From Epiperipatus broadwayi (taxonomy: Eukaryota > Onychophora > Udeonychophora > Euonychophora > Peripatidae), in assembly GCA_028023455.1 (NCBI GenBank), contig JAQFVV010012509.1:1800001-1864000 (forward strand): DNA of 64,000 bases, given 5' to 3'. Positions 1 to 10,642 of this stretch are shown here, piece after piece. Position numbers and translations under genes: made by a program. Under the pieces are notes generated by a model, which saw only the letters and a program-made list of their open reading frames with translations, was not told the DNA's origin and did not search any database. How positions within the stretch are numbered: the first letter of the stretch is position 1; each line of letters opens with the position of its first letter.

Positions 1-3000
1 TAAATGCTTGTTTTAAAATATAATTTTCTACCATATTTACTAAGACTTTTAAAAATATCATTTACAATAATATCTGCGATATACTTTTTCATGTCCAATG
101 GGCTATTATTGAGTAGCATATTTAACTAATTATTTCTAGACGTACCAATAAAACTAGAAATTTAATCCTTAATTAATATATGGCTAAACATTTTAAGCAG
201 ATAATCATTATTATCTAAGACATAGATAATGGAAAATACTATCTGGTATTTCTTAATTTAAACACTAAGATGGTAAACCTTTCAGAAGCCATATGAACAT
301 CACATTCCAATTTTGCCTATATCTATATAATAAATTATTTAAAACATTTAATTGCCTTACCGATCCTTTGGCGAACTACTTCTGGATGATGATGATGATA
401 ATAATATATATGTGCACCCTTTATTATGTTATAATTCATAAACATTAATTTAAAAAAATATATTTGATGATTTTATTGCAAACTGCTGGCAAGGCACAAC
501 AGTATAATACATACATTAATTATTTTCATAGATACTCCGAATATAAGTGTCACTGAGACAACTATAAACTTCAAATACTAATTTATCAATTGCATAACAA
601 TTTTATAACTTTGACTTCACCTACTCAGTGGAATATAAACAAGATACCTTCATGAGGGAGAGGCTCCTCTGAGCCACAATTACTATATTGGCAAATAAGC
701 AATGCCATATTCCAACATCTTCTCCAGGTATATGTAAATGTGGACATAATCCTAGCACATGGAAATGGAATATAAACCGAAGAAAATCCTATCTAAGGAT
801 TGACTACACTACCTAAGTTCAAATGACAAATAACATAAAAATCCTCCAATGCCATTTGGGAAAGCAATTCTCAATCCTCCAATGTACAATATAATTAGCA
901 TACAATGATAATAAAATCAAATGCATCCTACAACTATAAAACGAAATAACATCTATCCTTAGAATAACCATGGCAAAATAAAAATATCACTTAACACTGG
1001 AAATAATTATTCATGAGATAATATATAAAACCAACAAATAAAAAAAAGTCAAACCAATTTTAGATACTTTAAATAGCATAATAAATTTTGCAAAAAATAA
1101 GAAATACTCGTATAATTAATAGTAGCATATTTTGAAATAAAGTGGATATAAATGGCAAATGCAAAAATATTAAATATCATAAATATAAAATATATTACAT
1201 TATTAATAACCATATCATAAAGTATCTATATTAAAGAAGCATATTTTATCATCAACAAATAACAACGCAATCAATAGATGTGACATGTTTGGCTATCTCA
1301 AGAAAATGGACAAGTTAATTTACATACGCATTTACATACATTATCATTTAGCAATATCACAACACTGATTTAAAATCTGTTTTGGCCATGAATATGAGAG
1401 ACAAAACCTCAAAAGTGCTAGGCCTGCATTAATTTACTTCAATTGTTTTTGTTACCATTAACAGCTTCTTCACCCAGCGTGTTCAAGTGCTTGTATATAC
1501 TATATTATATTAGCTAAAACCTTTGTGAGCTTCTGATAAACCATATACTAGCTGTTTACCCATAAATAAATAGAACTGCGTATTAATAAAATTAATACTA
1601 GCACTTGTAAAGAAATGTGTATTTTCTTTACCTGGACATTATATAAAAACAATTTACCTTAAGCCCAAAATAAGAATATAATGCACACATTTATCTTATA
1701 ATTAATAACACTTTAGCATAATAATAAAATAATATATATATATCTTTTAAAACACTAATAGTCCTTTAGTTGACATCTGCCACATTGCGCTATCTGAGGT
1801 GAGAAACAATGTCCTTTGGATGGCAAATCATTTTAAAAACAATGCATCCATAATTTGCCAGCTTTTAAAATAACATGAATATTCATGACCCTCCTGGACA
1901 AATTACATGCACAATAAGGACACTGAAGTAATTACTGCAACAAATTCAAATCTTTTTTCATTCACCTAGGCATTTATTTTCTAAAGTTCACTATAGCTTG
2001 TTTTCTCCTATTTATTCAAACAACAAAACTATACTATTAAGAATACATCTTTCATAGTTCTGTGGATATTTTTTTTTAAAATAAAACTTTCTTTGCAATA
2101 TATAAATAACTCTTTTGTTCCTACACTTTTCTTACATTTTCCTGGAAACAAAAACTATATTTAGTGTTTCACAATTCTCTAAAACTAAATTGAGTTTCTG
2201 GTAACCATTCACGCATAACTGGAAAAAAAAAATTCAATTATTATTATTATCCTTCATTTGAAGTAATACTTTTCAAATATTTAATTGCAATGCATATAAT
2301 CATTCAACATTATAAATAATTTTCTTTGAAAAATTATTATAGTTAATTTCTCCGAATTTTCAATGAATAAAATTATTTTCCCTACTGAAAATATTCGAGT
2401 CAGCATTTAATTAATATTGAAGAGAACATTAAAATTCTTGTTATAATTATCAAGGATTCTTTTAAAGTCAAATATTATTAAAATAAATTTTAAAAGTCTA
2501 TCAATGGTAAATTTTATCATTACTTCGCTAAAATTGCGAATAAATAACAACCACAATGGTCTAATAAATTGTTTAGTTTTTCTTTCTTTTAAATATTAAA
2601 ATAAATTCAATTAACTTATTAACGAAGAGTGGAAACATGAGTTCATTAAAGGTAATGGAGATTAATATTAAAAGATTAGCAAAGTACAAAGTTCATATGA
2701 TAACTTGAAAATGTAGAACTATGTTATCTCTGTCTTGAAATATACACATTGTAGATTTATTATTAAGCAGAAAGCATTAGCTTTCCATTGGCATCTTTGC
2801 TAATTTTTCCTGGAACTTCCTCATTAGATTAGGCATGGAAGACTTAATATCTTTTTAAATTTAGCAGCACATAATTACTTAGCAAATAATAAAATATTAT
2901 AAAAAAAAATTACCACTGTTATTTAAGTTAAAATTTTAAAACCAAATTTTAATTGCCCTTTTGCTGAGGAATTGCCGGAAAAGATGAGGAGAGCACAGTC

Positions 3001-4077
3001 AAAGCTTCCGCACACACAAAGTTCTACTATTTATAGCTTCAATGCTTTGATGGGTAGTTAATTAGCCACACCTAGTTTTTTATGCCTCTAGTATTAATTA
3101 TTTACACTATAACAAGGAACTAAAAAAAATAAAATTGTATAACGGTAATCAATTTCAAATTATCACGTGATAGTTTTAAGTAAATTTCCACTGAATTCTA
3201 ATTTTTTTTTTGTCCCAGAAAATTACTAAAAAAAATTTTAAAAAAATTTATTACCCATATATATATATATTAATCTAAACATCTACATAGTAAAGGTATA
3301 AATTAATTGCATAATGTCATCAGTGTACTGAAAACTCAAAAGTTGCACAAACTACATGATAGCCTTCGGATTGTTTTTTTTTTTTTTTTAATTTCTGCAT
3401 TAATTCACCAATAAACCAATTTTTTTAAGAGCATTATCTTCCCAAAACCATTGGTGAAGACTTTGTAAGCTAAGACCAAAAGGATTTGCAGTGACATACT
3501 GATACTATGTCACTTTAGCCTGTACGAGGGATGGGAAATCTCCAATCCGCTGCATTAGAATGTCAATTTAGTTGCCTAAGTCATCAGTAAATTTTCCACG
3601 CAGACATTAATAAAGACATTGTCTCATTCTCTATTGCCAATAACTATACAAAGTTGGCAGTTTTCAATTCTCTTAATAATTCGTTAGGTATGGATTTTGG
3701 GTACATATTGGTTAGACGTGCTGTAAAATATCACTTAGTCCAGTGATAACTTTCTACTTTATTCTTGCGATCTTGTAAAATAATGCCTGCACAGGATCTT
3801 CTGATAAACTTAATCCATCAAATTTGATAAATGACGACAAATAACTTTATCTAGTGAAAATAAACAGACATATTTACATTATGAAGTAAATCAAGTTATT
3901 TACAAAAATGATGGAAACTAACCTTAATGTGTACAAAATTGCGACTTATAACTTAATTTACTGGAAGTAAAAGAATATGTATTTACATTTTTTGCAAGAA
4001 ATGATGTTGCAATAACTAAACTTTTAGCAATATACATTTATTCCAATAAAAAAGAGAAAAGATTCTTTGTTACAATC
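1..4077. other. AT-rich non-coding sequence, DRG1 intron 2 or beyond
   Basis: No exon or recognisable protein relic was found on either strand. Because DRG1 exon 2 (9832-9997, minus) ends in a splice donor, this stretch should be intron or later gene sequence of DRG1. I looked for the P-loop exon that must follow exon 2 (phase 1, encoding FPSVGKST) and did not see it. It contains a short ATG/ATA microsatellite near 387-410, TA runs near 1729-1742 and 3258-3272, and a T tract near 3374-3389. A 20-nt word at 3781-3800 recurs at 52064-52083. Confidence 0.6.
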
Positions 4078-4419
4078 ACTAGGGCAGACTGAAGTTTTTT
4101 ATGTCCTGCAAGCAATGTAAATGAAAGGATATCTATGTCACATCTGGTAGCTTGCAAGTTGTCACTTTTGTAGAATTCTGGGGTTTTTCTAGAGATAATG
4201 CACAAATTTCTCGCAGATAGTTATATCACCATCTTTTGATAGTAGTGGACTGCAGTAAGTTTATGTCTTCTAATTATTAGAATTTTTAATTTAATATAAT
4301 TTATAGCCCATGAAATGAGCTAATTAAAGAAAATAAAAATTGATGTGGAATATGGCATTTTTAATGATAATTGGACATTCAAATATTTAATTGCAAATAT
4401 AAACAATAAAAATGGTTCT

Positions 4420-5027
4420 TTTCAGTGAAAAGATCAAATTGTAAATTACATGGTTTGTAACAAAACTATTTCTGTTTTTAAAGAATATAATTTAAAAAGA
4501 CATTTTTCAACAAAACATTTCGACAAATTTAAGTTATTTTCACCAGAGCAAATAAAAATTGAAGCAGAAAAATTAAAAAGTGGTTTATGTAAACAACAAA
4601 ATAGTTTTAAAAATCTGTCAAATATTAATGAGCTTTGACAAAAGCTAGTTACATTGTTGCACATAAGGGTTCAAAACAATGCAAATCATTTTATAATGAA
4701 AAATTTGTAAAAGAATGCTTAATAGATATTGCCGAGTTATTATGTCCTGATAAAAACAGACATTTTAAAAATTAGACTCTCACGAAGAACTCTCATGAGA
4801 GGCATAATATTTCAAGCAATTTATGTGATCAATTAAAATTAAAATTGAAAGATTGTATTTACTATTCACTGGCTTACCGATACAAGTCAACTTTTAATTT
4901 TTATTCGATGTATAAATAATGGATTTAAAATTATGGAGGAATTACTTTCTGCATGTCCTTTGAAAGATACAACTACTGTTAAAAATTTTTTATACCTCTT
5001 CCAAGAAAATTTGCAAAAACATAATAT
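4420..5027 (+). pseudogene. hAT transposase relic, N-terminal part (BED-like zinc finger side)
   Basis: The open stretch 4450-4638 reads VCNKTISVFKEYNLKRH then STKHFDKF. This matches the end of the BED-type zinc finger (CxxC..H..H) of ZBED5/GTF2IRD2-like transposases, followed by the usual segment ending in KSGLCKQQN. After the stop at 4636, other frames continue the family pattern: an LSRRT-like piece, then QLLIFIRCINN and EELLSACPLKDTTT, which is the start of the RNase H-like catalytic domain. Several stops and frameshifts show it is dead. It is cut at 5027 by the TIR element at 5028-6862. Confidence 0.7.
5020..5027. repeat. Target-site duplication CATAATAT, left copy
   Basis: The eight bases before the TIR element are repeated exactly after it at 6863-6870. 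Joining the flanks restores the hAT relic, so this is a true insertion footprint. Confidence 0.9.
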
Positions 5028-5604
5028 GGTTGTTTTCTCATCCCTGGTGTTCGCCTCGAGATGTCGCTATTTCTAGGTCAATTCCTAGAAATATACCGTT
5101 TCACCGGCCTTCACCCAACAAAAGATGAAATTTTCTACATTATAAACGCAGAAAAGAGTCCTCACGTTATGTTGGATGAAGGCGGTGGCGGCGACAGAAG
5201 TCAACCCAAATGAGACTTCTTTCTATGATAAAACACAGAAAGAGTTCCCGATGGCTGCCAGTTATGGCTTTTATTTTTTTTTCTATGCTAAAAGCAAAGA
5301 GAAAGAAATGTCTTGATTGGCTGCCATAGTAGTTGATTTTGTTCATCATTTTCTCTGTAATTTTGTGTGAGAGTGTGTGTATTTGAAGCAGTCATAGTTT
5401 TTTAAAATTTGATAAGACGTCTATTTTTTTTAATGTGTTGTAACTTACTTTACTGTTGTAAGTTTAGTAATAATGTTCTGAAGATTCCATTACGAATGGG
5501 TAACCCCCAAAAATTGCTTTTAAGGGTGCGGAATGGAAAAAAATTCAAGGATCACGCGAAAAGTACCATTTTCGCGAGAATTCGTCCGTGACCAGTTACT
5601 TTTG

Positions 5605-6150
5605 ATATATATATATACGCACAAACAAAAACAACCCAGTGTCTAATTATTAGGTATTACTTGTCGGGTATTATTATTATTATTTTTTTTGTTACATTTA
5701 TTATTTCAAAATAAGATTAGTTTTTATATCTACACACTAACAAAAGCAACCCAGTTCCTGCTTAATTACCGTCTTAAAAAAAAAAAAAGAAAGCAAATTC
5801 AACGGGCTTCTTTTTTTTTTTCAATGGAATATTTGAATTATGGTATTTTTTTTTTATATATATACATACAAGATTTACCAAAAAAAAAAAAAAGAAACCC
5901 TCTTTCTGATTAATTACTGTCAAAGAAATGCAAATTAGTCGGCTATCATTTTTAAATTTAGTATTTCAATAACGGTACCCTTTTTATATAGACAGAGTTA
6001 ACAAAAACAACACACTTTCTGATTCATTACTGTCCCCAAAAAAAAGAAAACAGAAATTAGTCGGGTATCATTTTTCAATTGAGTCTTTCAATGATGGTCC
6101 TTACTAATAGTAGTCGGGTATCAATTCTAAATTGTAGTATATAAATGACA
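5605..6150. repeat. Imperfect tandem repeat, about four units of 115-135 bp
   Basis: Each unit has an ACAAAAACAACCCA-like word (near 5624, 5740, 6002), then TCTGATTAATTACTGTC and a TCGGGTATCATT-like word, separated by A and T homopolymers. Units have diverged mainly in homopolymer length. The block lies within the TIR element. Confidence 0.65.
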
Positions 6151-6199
6151 TTACTTTTGATAGATTTAGAATTATGTATTGCTTTTTTAATAAAAATAA

Positions 6200-6690
6200 T
6201 TGATTTTTACTCTTGACCAAAAATACCGTAACTTTAAAAAAAGACACACATAAAGTCCAAAAAAAAAAAAGAGAAAAAGCCCCGTAATTTTAAAGACACA
6301 CACACAAACTAAAAAACAATCTAAGATTAATAAACATTGACTTATTACGTCTTGCTTTTAAATCAAATGATTGATTTACTCTTGCAAAAAAAAGTACCGT
6401 GACTTTAAAAAGACACACATAAAGTCCCCCCAAAAAATTAAAAAAAGCCCCGTAACTTTCACACACACAAATTCAAAAACAAGATAAGATTAATAAACAT
6501 TTACTTATTCCATCTTGCTTTTGAATAAAAGTATTGATTTACTCTTGCAAAAAAAAAAAAAGACCGTAACTTTAAAACACATAAAGTCCCAAAAAAAAAG
6601 TTAGAAAAACACCGTAACTTTAAAAAGACACACACACACAAACTCAAAAACAAGATAAGATTAATAAACATTTACAAAAATGAAAAAAGT
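6200..6690. repeat. Imperfect tandem repeat, three units of about 165 bp
   Basis: Units start at about 6200, 6371 and 6535 with TTGATTTACTCTTGCAAAAA, then ACCGTAACTTTAAAA, ACACACATAAAGTCC and AAGATTAATAAACATTTAC. The block lies within the TIR element and directly follows the first tandem block. Confidence 0.7.
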
Positions 6691-6870
6691 AACATCATAT
6701 AATAGTATTAGTTAGTAGAATATTTTATTACAAATCTAAGAAATCAGATCTTTTTAGATCAAATCGATCATTTAGGTCCGGCCTCCGGAATCGTTATATG
6801 TATATGTTTTTGATTAGTATCAATGCCCTCCTGTGGCAAAAACCAGGGATGAGAAAACAACCCATAATAT

Positions 6871-7551
6871 AAAGTGGGACAAAATTATCAACATCACATG
6901 TCCCAATTTGACTGGGAAAAAACACTAGATTATTAAAAAGAAGAAGTGACAAAATAGAACATATTCTAGGAAAAGAAATAATTTTCTTATATTGTATAAT
7001 TCATCAAAAAATTCTTTGCAAAAGAATTCTAAAACTAAAGCATAATATATCAGTTGTAATGAAAGTAGTTAATTTTATTTCTGGAAGAACTTTAAATCAT
7101 CAGCAATTCATAACATTTTCCAAAGAAATTGTATGTGATTTTGTCGATATACCTAGTCTCACAAAAATGTTAAAATGATTTCATGATTTGTTGGATGAAA
7201 TTGTTAAAGACAAGCTTAACAAATTTTGAGAATTAAAAGATGAACAATGGCTGAATGACTTTTTTCTCTCTATTGATATGTTACCATATCAAAATGAATT
7301 AAATTTATTACAACGGAAAGAATTATTTATTTTTGATATGTAAATGTCATACCATTTACGACAAAACTAAAATTATTTTCACAATGATTTCAAACAGATC
7401 AACTAATTCACTTTTCAATCTTGCAAAAAAAAAAAAAAGAGAGAAAAAAACTTTAAAATGTGCTGATTTTACAAAATATGAGGTGATAATGACTTATTCA
7501 ATAAATTTACCACAAGATTTGAAGACTATTACAAAATTTCTAAAGATCTAT
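6871..7551 (+). pseudogene. hAT transposase relic, middle part
   Basis: After a short unreadable start, about 7055-7350 reads as VVNFISGRTLNHQQF, CDFVDIPSLTKMLK and DEQWLNDFFLSIDML with stops between. This is the central region of the ZBED5/GTF2IRD2-like transposase (family pattern: VNFIRARGLNHRQF, then the LR/W...F segment). From 7495 it continues as TTRFEDYYKISKDLSF and is then cut at 7551 by the next insertion. The A-rich run at 7423-7450 disrupts the frame. Confidence 0.65.
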
Positions 7552-7881
7552 CTTTCTAGAAGTTTATTATTCTTATATCTTCTTTACTTTTTTTGCATTT
7601 CTCTTTATATGTTCATATATATTAATTTTTTTATCATTTCATATTATTTTTATAAAAATAATAATTATAAAAATATTATTAATAATACAAAAAATAAATA
7701 AGAAAATATATAAAGTTTTTAAAATAAATAAAATGTTTAAAGAATAGGATAAAAAGTTGAAAAAATTGATAATAGGAGTTATATGAAAGGAGTATATGAA
7801 AAATAGGCTAATAAAATTTTTTAAAAATATTAAGTTCCAGTTGTAGAAAGGAAGTGAAAGTTATAGAGAGGTAAATAAAAT

Positions 7882-7895
7882 GGGGGGGGGGGGGG
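7882..7895. repeat. Poly-G tract (14 G)
   Basis: A pure G run in very AT-rich surroundings, in the middle of a purine-rich 300-base stretch. Similar tracts occur at 30593-30604, 46177-46186 and 47920-47930. Confidence 0.9.
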
Positions 7896-8120
7896 AGAAT
7901 AAGATAATTAATATAGTGATAAGAGTAAAAATAGTGATATATTAAAGAATAAATATGGAATGATAGATAAGATAGAATAAAATGTAAAAATAAATAATAA
8001 AAATAAAGAAAATATAAGTAAGAAATAAAAGAAGCAAAGTTAAATATGATTATAAATGGTACTATAAAATATAATCACTAATAATATTATAATTCGATGT
8101 CTGTACTTCTTCAAAGCAAT

Positions 8121-8730
8121 ATACGTAATTATACAATTGAATATTTATAAACACAGTAATCAGATATATTTTAAAAATTTTATCCACTTAGAAGAGCTTT
8201 CGACTATTCTTGTAGTCTTTGTCAAATAACACTTTGAAAGATTAATCTTCCCACAATTCTGTGATCTTAACGTTTGCTACCTGCGTATTAATTAAGTCAT
8301 GTTTGTATTTGTATATTAGCATAGCTTCTTTTCTTATTATTTTTTTCAATTTGCAACATTGTTGTAATTGAAGTTAAAATCAAAAATACATGAATTATTA
8401 TGGTCATGAAAAACAAATGCTGAAACATTATTATCTACTTTGTAATTTTGATTCGATTTACGAACTCTTTTTAACAACGTTAAAATATTGCAAATTGAAA
8501 AAAATAACAACAAAAGAAAAATAAAAGAAGCTATGTTAATATACAAATACAAATATGACTTAATGAACAGGTAGGCAGGAAACGTTAAGATCACAGAATT
8601 GTGGGAAAGTTAGCCTTTCAAAATGTTAGTTGACAAAGACTACAAGGATATCGAAAGCACTATTAAGTGGATAAGATTTTTAAAATATATCTGATTACTG
8701 TACTTATAATTATTCAATTATATAATTATA
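8121..8730. repeat. Large inverted repeat (arms about 235 bp, spacer about 130 bp)
   Basis: The left arm (8121-8356) and right arm (8488-8730) are imperfect reverse complements. Clear anchors are AGATCACAGAATTGTGGG (right) against CCCACAATTCTGTGATCT (left), and ACTAAGTGGATAA-like words near both outer ends. Each arm also contains TTTGTCAAA-type and TCGAAAG-type words that resemble a degenerate hammerhead-like motif (GACTA/TAGTC stem). The transcript could form a long hairpin. Confidence 0.75.
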
Positions 8731-8787
8731 TATATATTAATATGTATATAAAATAATGATTACATGATTATATGTTAAAATGTAACT

Positions 8788-8815
8788 CTGATAAAGACTG
8801 CAGAACAGTCGAAAC
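8788..8815 (+). other. Degraded hammerhead-like motif
   Basis: CTGATAA, then a GACTG/CAGTC stem closed by a CAGAA loop, then GAAAC. The layout is that of a hammerhead core, but G8 is replaced by A, an extra base follows A9, and no GTC triplet follows. Probably a dead relative of Penelope-type hammerhead motifs. Confidence 0.3.
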
Positions 8816-8888
8816 TATAAGTAAAACAAAGAAGGAATTATATAAAAATTGCATTAAAGTGTATATGAGGAGATGATAAAAAAAATTT

Positions 8889-9275
8889 AAGATCTATATT
8901 TAGTAAGCCTACTATTTACTTGAAATCAAAGATGCACCATCTTGTGCCCAATTGGAACTGATAAATTTGCAATCAAATTTAATATTAAAAAATTAATTTG
9001 CAGAAAAAATAATAAGAATTTTATACCTCTTTAAATCCAGAAGTGCTTAAAAATTTTCTGGATAATGCACAGAACTATTTGTCACTCTTTGGACGACATA
9101 CCTGTGCAAAATTATATTTTCTTTAATGAAAAATACAAAAAGTAAAATCAGATAGAAGAGTAACAAATGAAAATTTAGAAACTATTTTATTAATAGTCAC
9201 TTGCGAATTGAATCCCAATTTTAAAGCAATCATAAATCAGGAGCATTCCAAATTCAATCCCTCACATTAAAGTTT
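8889..9275 (+). pseudogene. hAT transposase relic, C-terminal dimerisation domain
   Basis: The sequence resumes the transposase: EIKDAPSCAQLELINLQ, then a degraded stretch, then TYLCKIIFSLMKNTKSKIR, RRVTNENLETILLI and ELNPNFKAI before the end. This corresponds to the hAT C-terminal dimerisation domain (family pattern: LFGSTYxCEQxFSxMKxxKSKxRSRLTDEHL). Frameshifts separate the pieces. It ends about 260 bases before the presumed right terminus at 9539. Confidence 0.7.
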
Positions 9276-9539
9276 TTGTAATAATAAGTTTATTTTATTT
9301 ACTTTGTTATCAAATTTTTGTTTGTTACAAATTTTAGTTTTTATGTATAATCGATTCCTATTTAGGTCATTAAATTTTGTATTTATAATTTTTTAAAATA
9401 TGTTAATAATTTGCTAATTCAAATAATTTAACATTTTCTAGGTTCTGAATTTTTTGTTAAATTGTTCAATCTATTCTGGCCCATGTCATGATTAGAAATT
9501 TCATTCGGCTAGCTCATGAAAAAAGTTGCCCAATCATGG

Positions 9540-9831
9540 CCTATATGATGAATCTAGTATAATATGCATGTCATAAATATATAGTAGTGGTTTATTAGTA
9601 CAATTCTTTCATTATATGGAGATTTTTCTCAAATATCATTTGTAAGTCTTTTTAAATTTCGAATTTCTTTCTTCTTTGAGTTCGATATATGTAGTAATAT
9701 CCATTGCATTATTTGAATAAAATTTTTATAGAAAAAAAAGTTCTAATTAAGAATTTAGGCAAATGCATTAAGATTTAAATATAATCTATAAAAGATTTTA
9801 AAATGATTTCACTACACGACAAACACCTTAC
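9540..9831. other. Intron sequence after DRG1 exon 2
   Basis: AT-rich, with no feature seen. It directly follows the splice donor of DRG1 exon 2 on the minus strand. Confidence 0.6.
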
Positions 9832-9997
9832 CTACAAATCCAATTCTTGCATCGCCAGTCTTTGCAACATCAAATCCCTCACCAGCCCCTCCTCCCCCAC
9901 CTTTAGGTGTGATAAGTTCTCGACGTAATTTAGCCAAGCGTGCTTTTAATAAACCAAGATGACCCATAGTTGCCTTATTCCTTTGGGTTCTAGCCAT
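9832..9997 (-). CDS. DRG1: DRG1 coding exon 2 (GTP-binding protein), partial gene
   Basis: DRG1 is a conserved eukaryotic OBG-family GTPase of the cytoplasm. It binds ribosomes with its partner DFRP1/ZC3H15 and is linked to translation and growth control. This exon encodes [20 protein letters not shown], then [19 protein letters not shown] and [17 protein letters not shown]: the N-terminal helical segment, the glycine-rich linker and the first strand of the G domain. It ends in phase 1 just before the P-loop (FPSVGKST), with donor GTAAGG at 9826-9831. The acceptor AG lies at 9998-9999 after a T-rich run. The upstream exon is at 29472-29510 in matching phase 0. The internal ATG at the exon start is conserved in the family and is not the start codon. 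The rest of the gene lies left of the window or was not found. Confidence 0.95.
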
Positions 9998-10473
9998 CTA
10001 AAATATATTAATTTTATATACTTAATAATAAAATAAAAATAAAAAATTAATTAATTTAATCCTTAGTTGGATTATAAATAAACTTAAGTAAATCAATTTT
10101 TCAAATCAAATGACAGAAAAAATAATAAGCAAGAAAGAATGTAATAAATGTTAAAATATTAAAAAAACTAAAGACAAGCATGCAATTACTATTTTTGTTA
10201 TTTTCAAGCAAAATATACAGCTGCTATCAGTTCTAACAATACTAGTAAATTGGCTTGGCTTCAATGCCTTAAGATGCTTGAATCTCAAAGTCAATTGCTC
10301 GAATAGCACAAAAATAAAGATGGCTGCAAAATGTGTAATCCAACACTCCAACTGGTAAAGACTGACAACAAAAAACTATTTGAAATATCATCTAATGTTC
10401 ATTGATTACTCAAACTTGCAAAGATATCTGGAATAGAATTAAGAATGAATTACTGTTCTTAAATTCTATTAGA

Positions 10474-10626
10474 ACAGGCAAAACTCACTATATGTATGCC
10501 ACACACAGCAAGCTAGAGTAATCAATGGATAGCTTGCTGTGTGTGGCATACGTATAGTGCGTTTTGCCTGTTTTAACAACAGTTATGCACAAGCATATGA
10601 AGTGATGGTCATGTGATGTTTATTGG
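10474..10626 (-). mobile_element. Family A fold-back retroelement, copy A1
   Basis: A 153-bp insertion flanked by the perfect 16-bp duplication CTTAAATTCTATTAGA (10458-10473 and 10627-10642). It opens with ACAGGCAAAACTCAC, has a short palindrome centred near 10535 (GCTTGCTGTGTGTGGCATAC and its complement), and ends with the family tail GTCATGTGATGTTTATTGG. The central part, including any hammerhead, is deleted. Confidence 0.85.
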
Positions 10627-10642
10627 CTTAAATTCTATTAGA

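Larger units (their letters stand above)
5028..6862. mobile_element. Non-autonomous TIR DNA transposon, 8-bp target duplication, superfamily uncertain
   Basis: The termini are perfect inverted repeats of 21 bases that begin GGTTGTTTTCTCATC. They are flanked by identical 8-bp duplications (5020-5027 and 6863-6870). Target length and a GG-start terminus fit Merlin better than hAT (whose ends usually start CA/TA) or P, but no transposase is visible to settle it. The interior has a short GC-richer segment (5040-5230), then two blocks of imperfect tandem repeats (about 5605-6150 and 6200-6690). The small ORFs inside are unlike any family I know. Perfect TIRs and duplication suggest a fairly young insertion. 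Confidence 0.85.
7552..8888. mobile_element. Fold-back-bearing insertion with 9-bp target duplication
   Basis: AAGATCTAT occurs at 7543-7551 and again at 8889-8897, and the hAT reading frame resumes after it, so the 1.3 kb between is an insertion. It begins with an AT-rich part, then a purine-rich stretch (7740-8045) with a 14-G tract, then a large inverted repeat (8121-8730), a degraded hammerhead-like motif (8788-8815), and a short A-rich end (8878-8888). A variable, non-8-bp duplication and an A-rich end fit retrotransposition, possibly Penelope-like. No protein is recognised. Confidence 0.55.
4078..9539 (+). mobile_element. Decayed hAT DNA transposon (ZBED5/GTF2IRD2-like class), split by two insertions
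   Basis: Three separated stretches (about 4420-5027, 6871-7551 and 8889-9275) read in order as one hAT transposase, with many stops and frameshifts. The likely left end (4078, CACTAGGGCAGAC) and right end (9539, reverse complement CCATGATTGGGCAAC) share a degenerate terminal motif: GGGCA followed by a T run and CATG. No clear 8-bp target duplication remains, so the ends are approximate. The element is broken by a TIR transposon at 5028-6862 and a fold-back-bearing insertion at 7552-8888, each with its own target duplication, so this hAT is the oldest of the three. Its class is inferred from remembered family motifs, not from a database search. Confidence 0.75.

Noticed and set aside
2636-2657. 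Mini-exon ATGAGTTCATTAAAG before GTAATG as an alternative DRG1 start
   Set aside because: It is on the plus strand, opposite to DRG1, and the true first exon is found at 29472-29510.
5409-5591. 60-codon ORF inside the TIR element as a transposase fragment
   Set aside because: No transposase motif; it reads through low-complexity sequence.
7333-7701. 122-codon ORF as a membrane protein
   Set aside because: It spans the hAT relic and the AT-rich start of the inserted element; the hydrophobic stretch is translated AT-rich DNA.
8346-8594. 82-codon minus-strand ORF with a hydrophobic segment
   Set aside because: It lies within the large inverted repeat and has no family resemblance.
1-9800. Search for DRG1 exon 3 (P-loop FPSVGKST) on the minus strand
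   Set aside because: No matching sequence with an acceptor was seen; the exon is probably left of the window.
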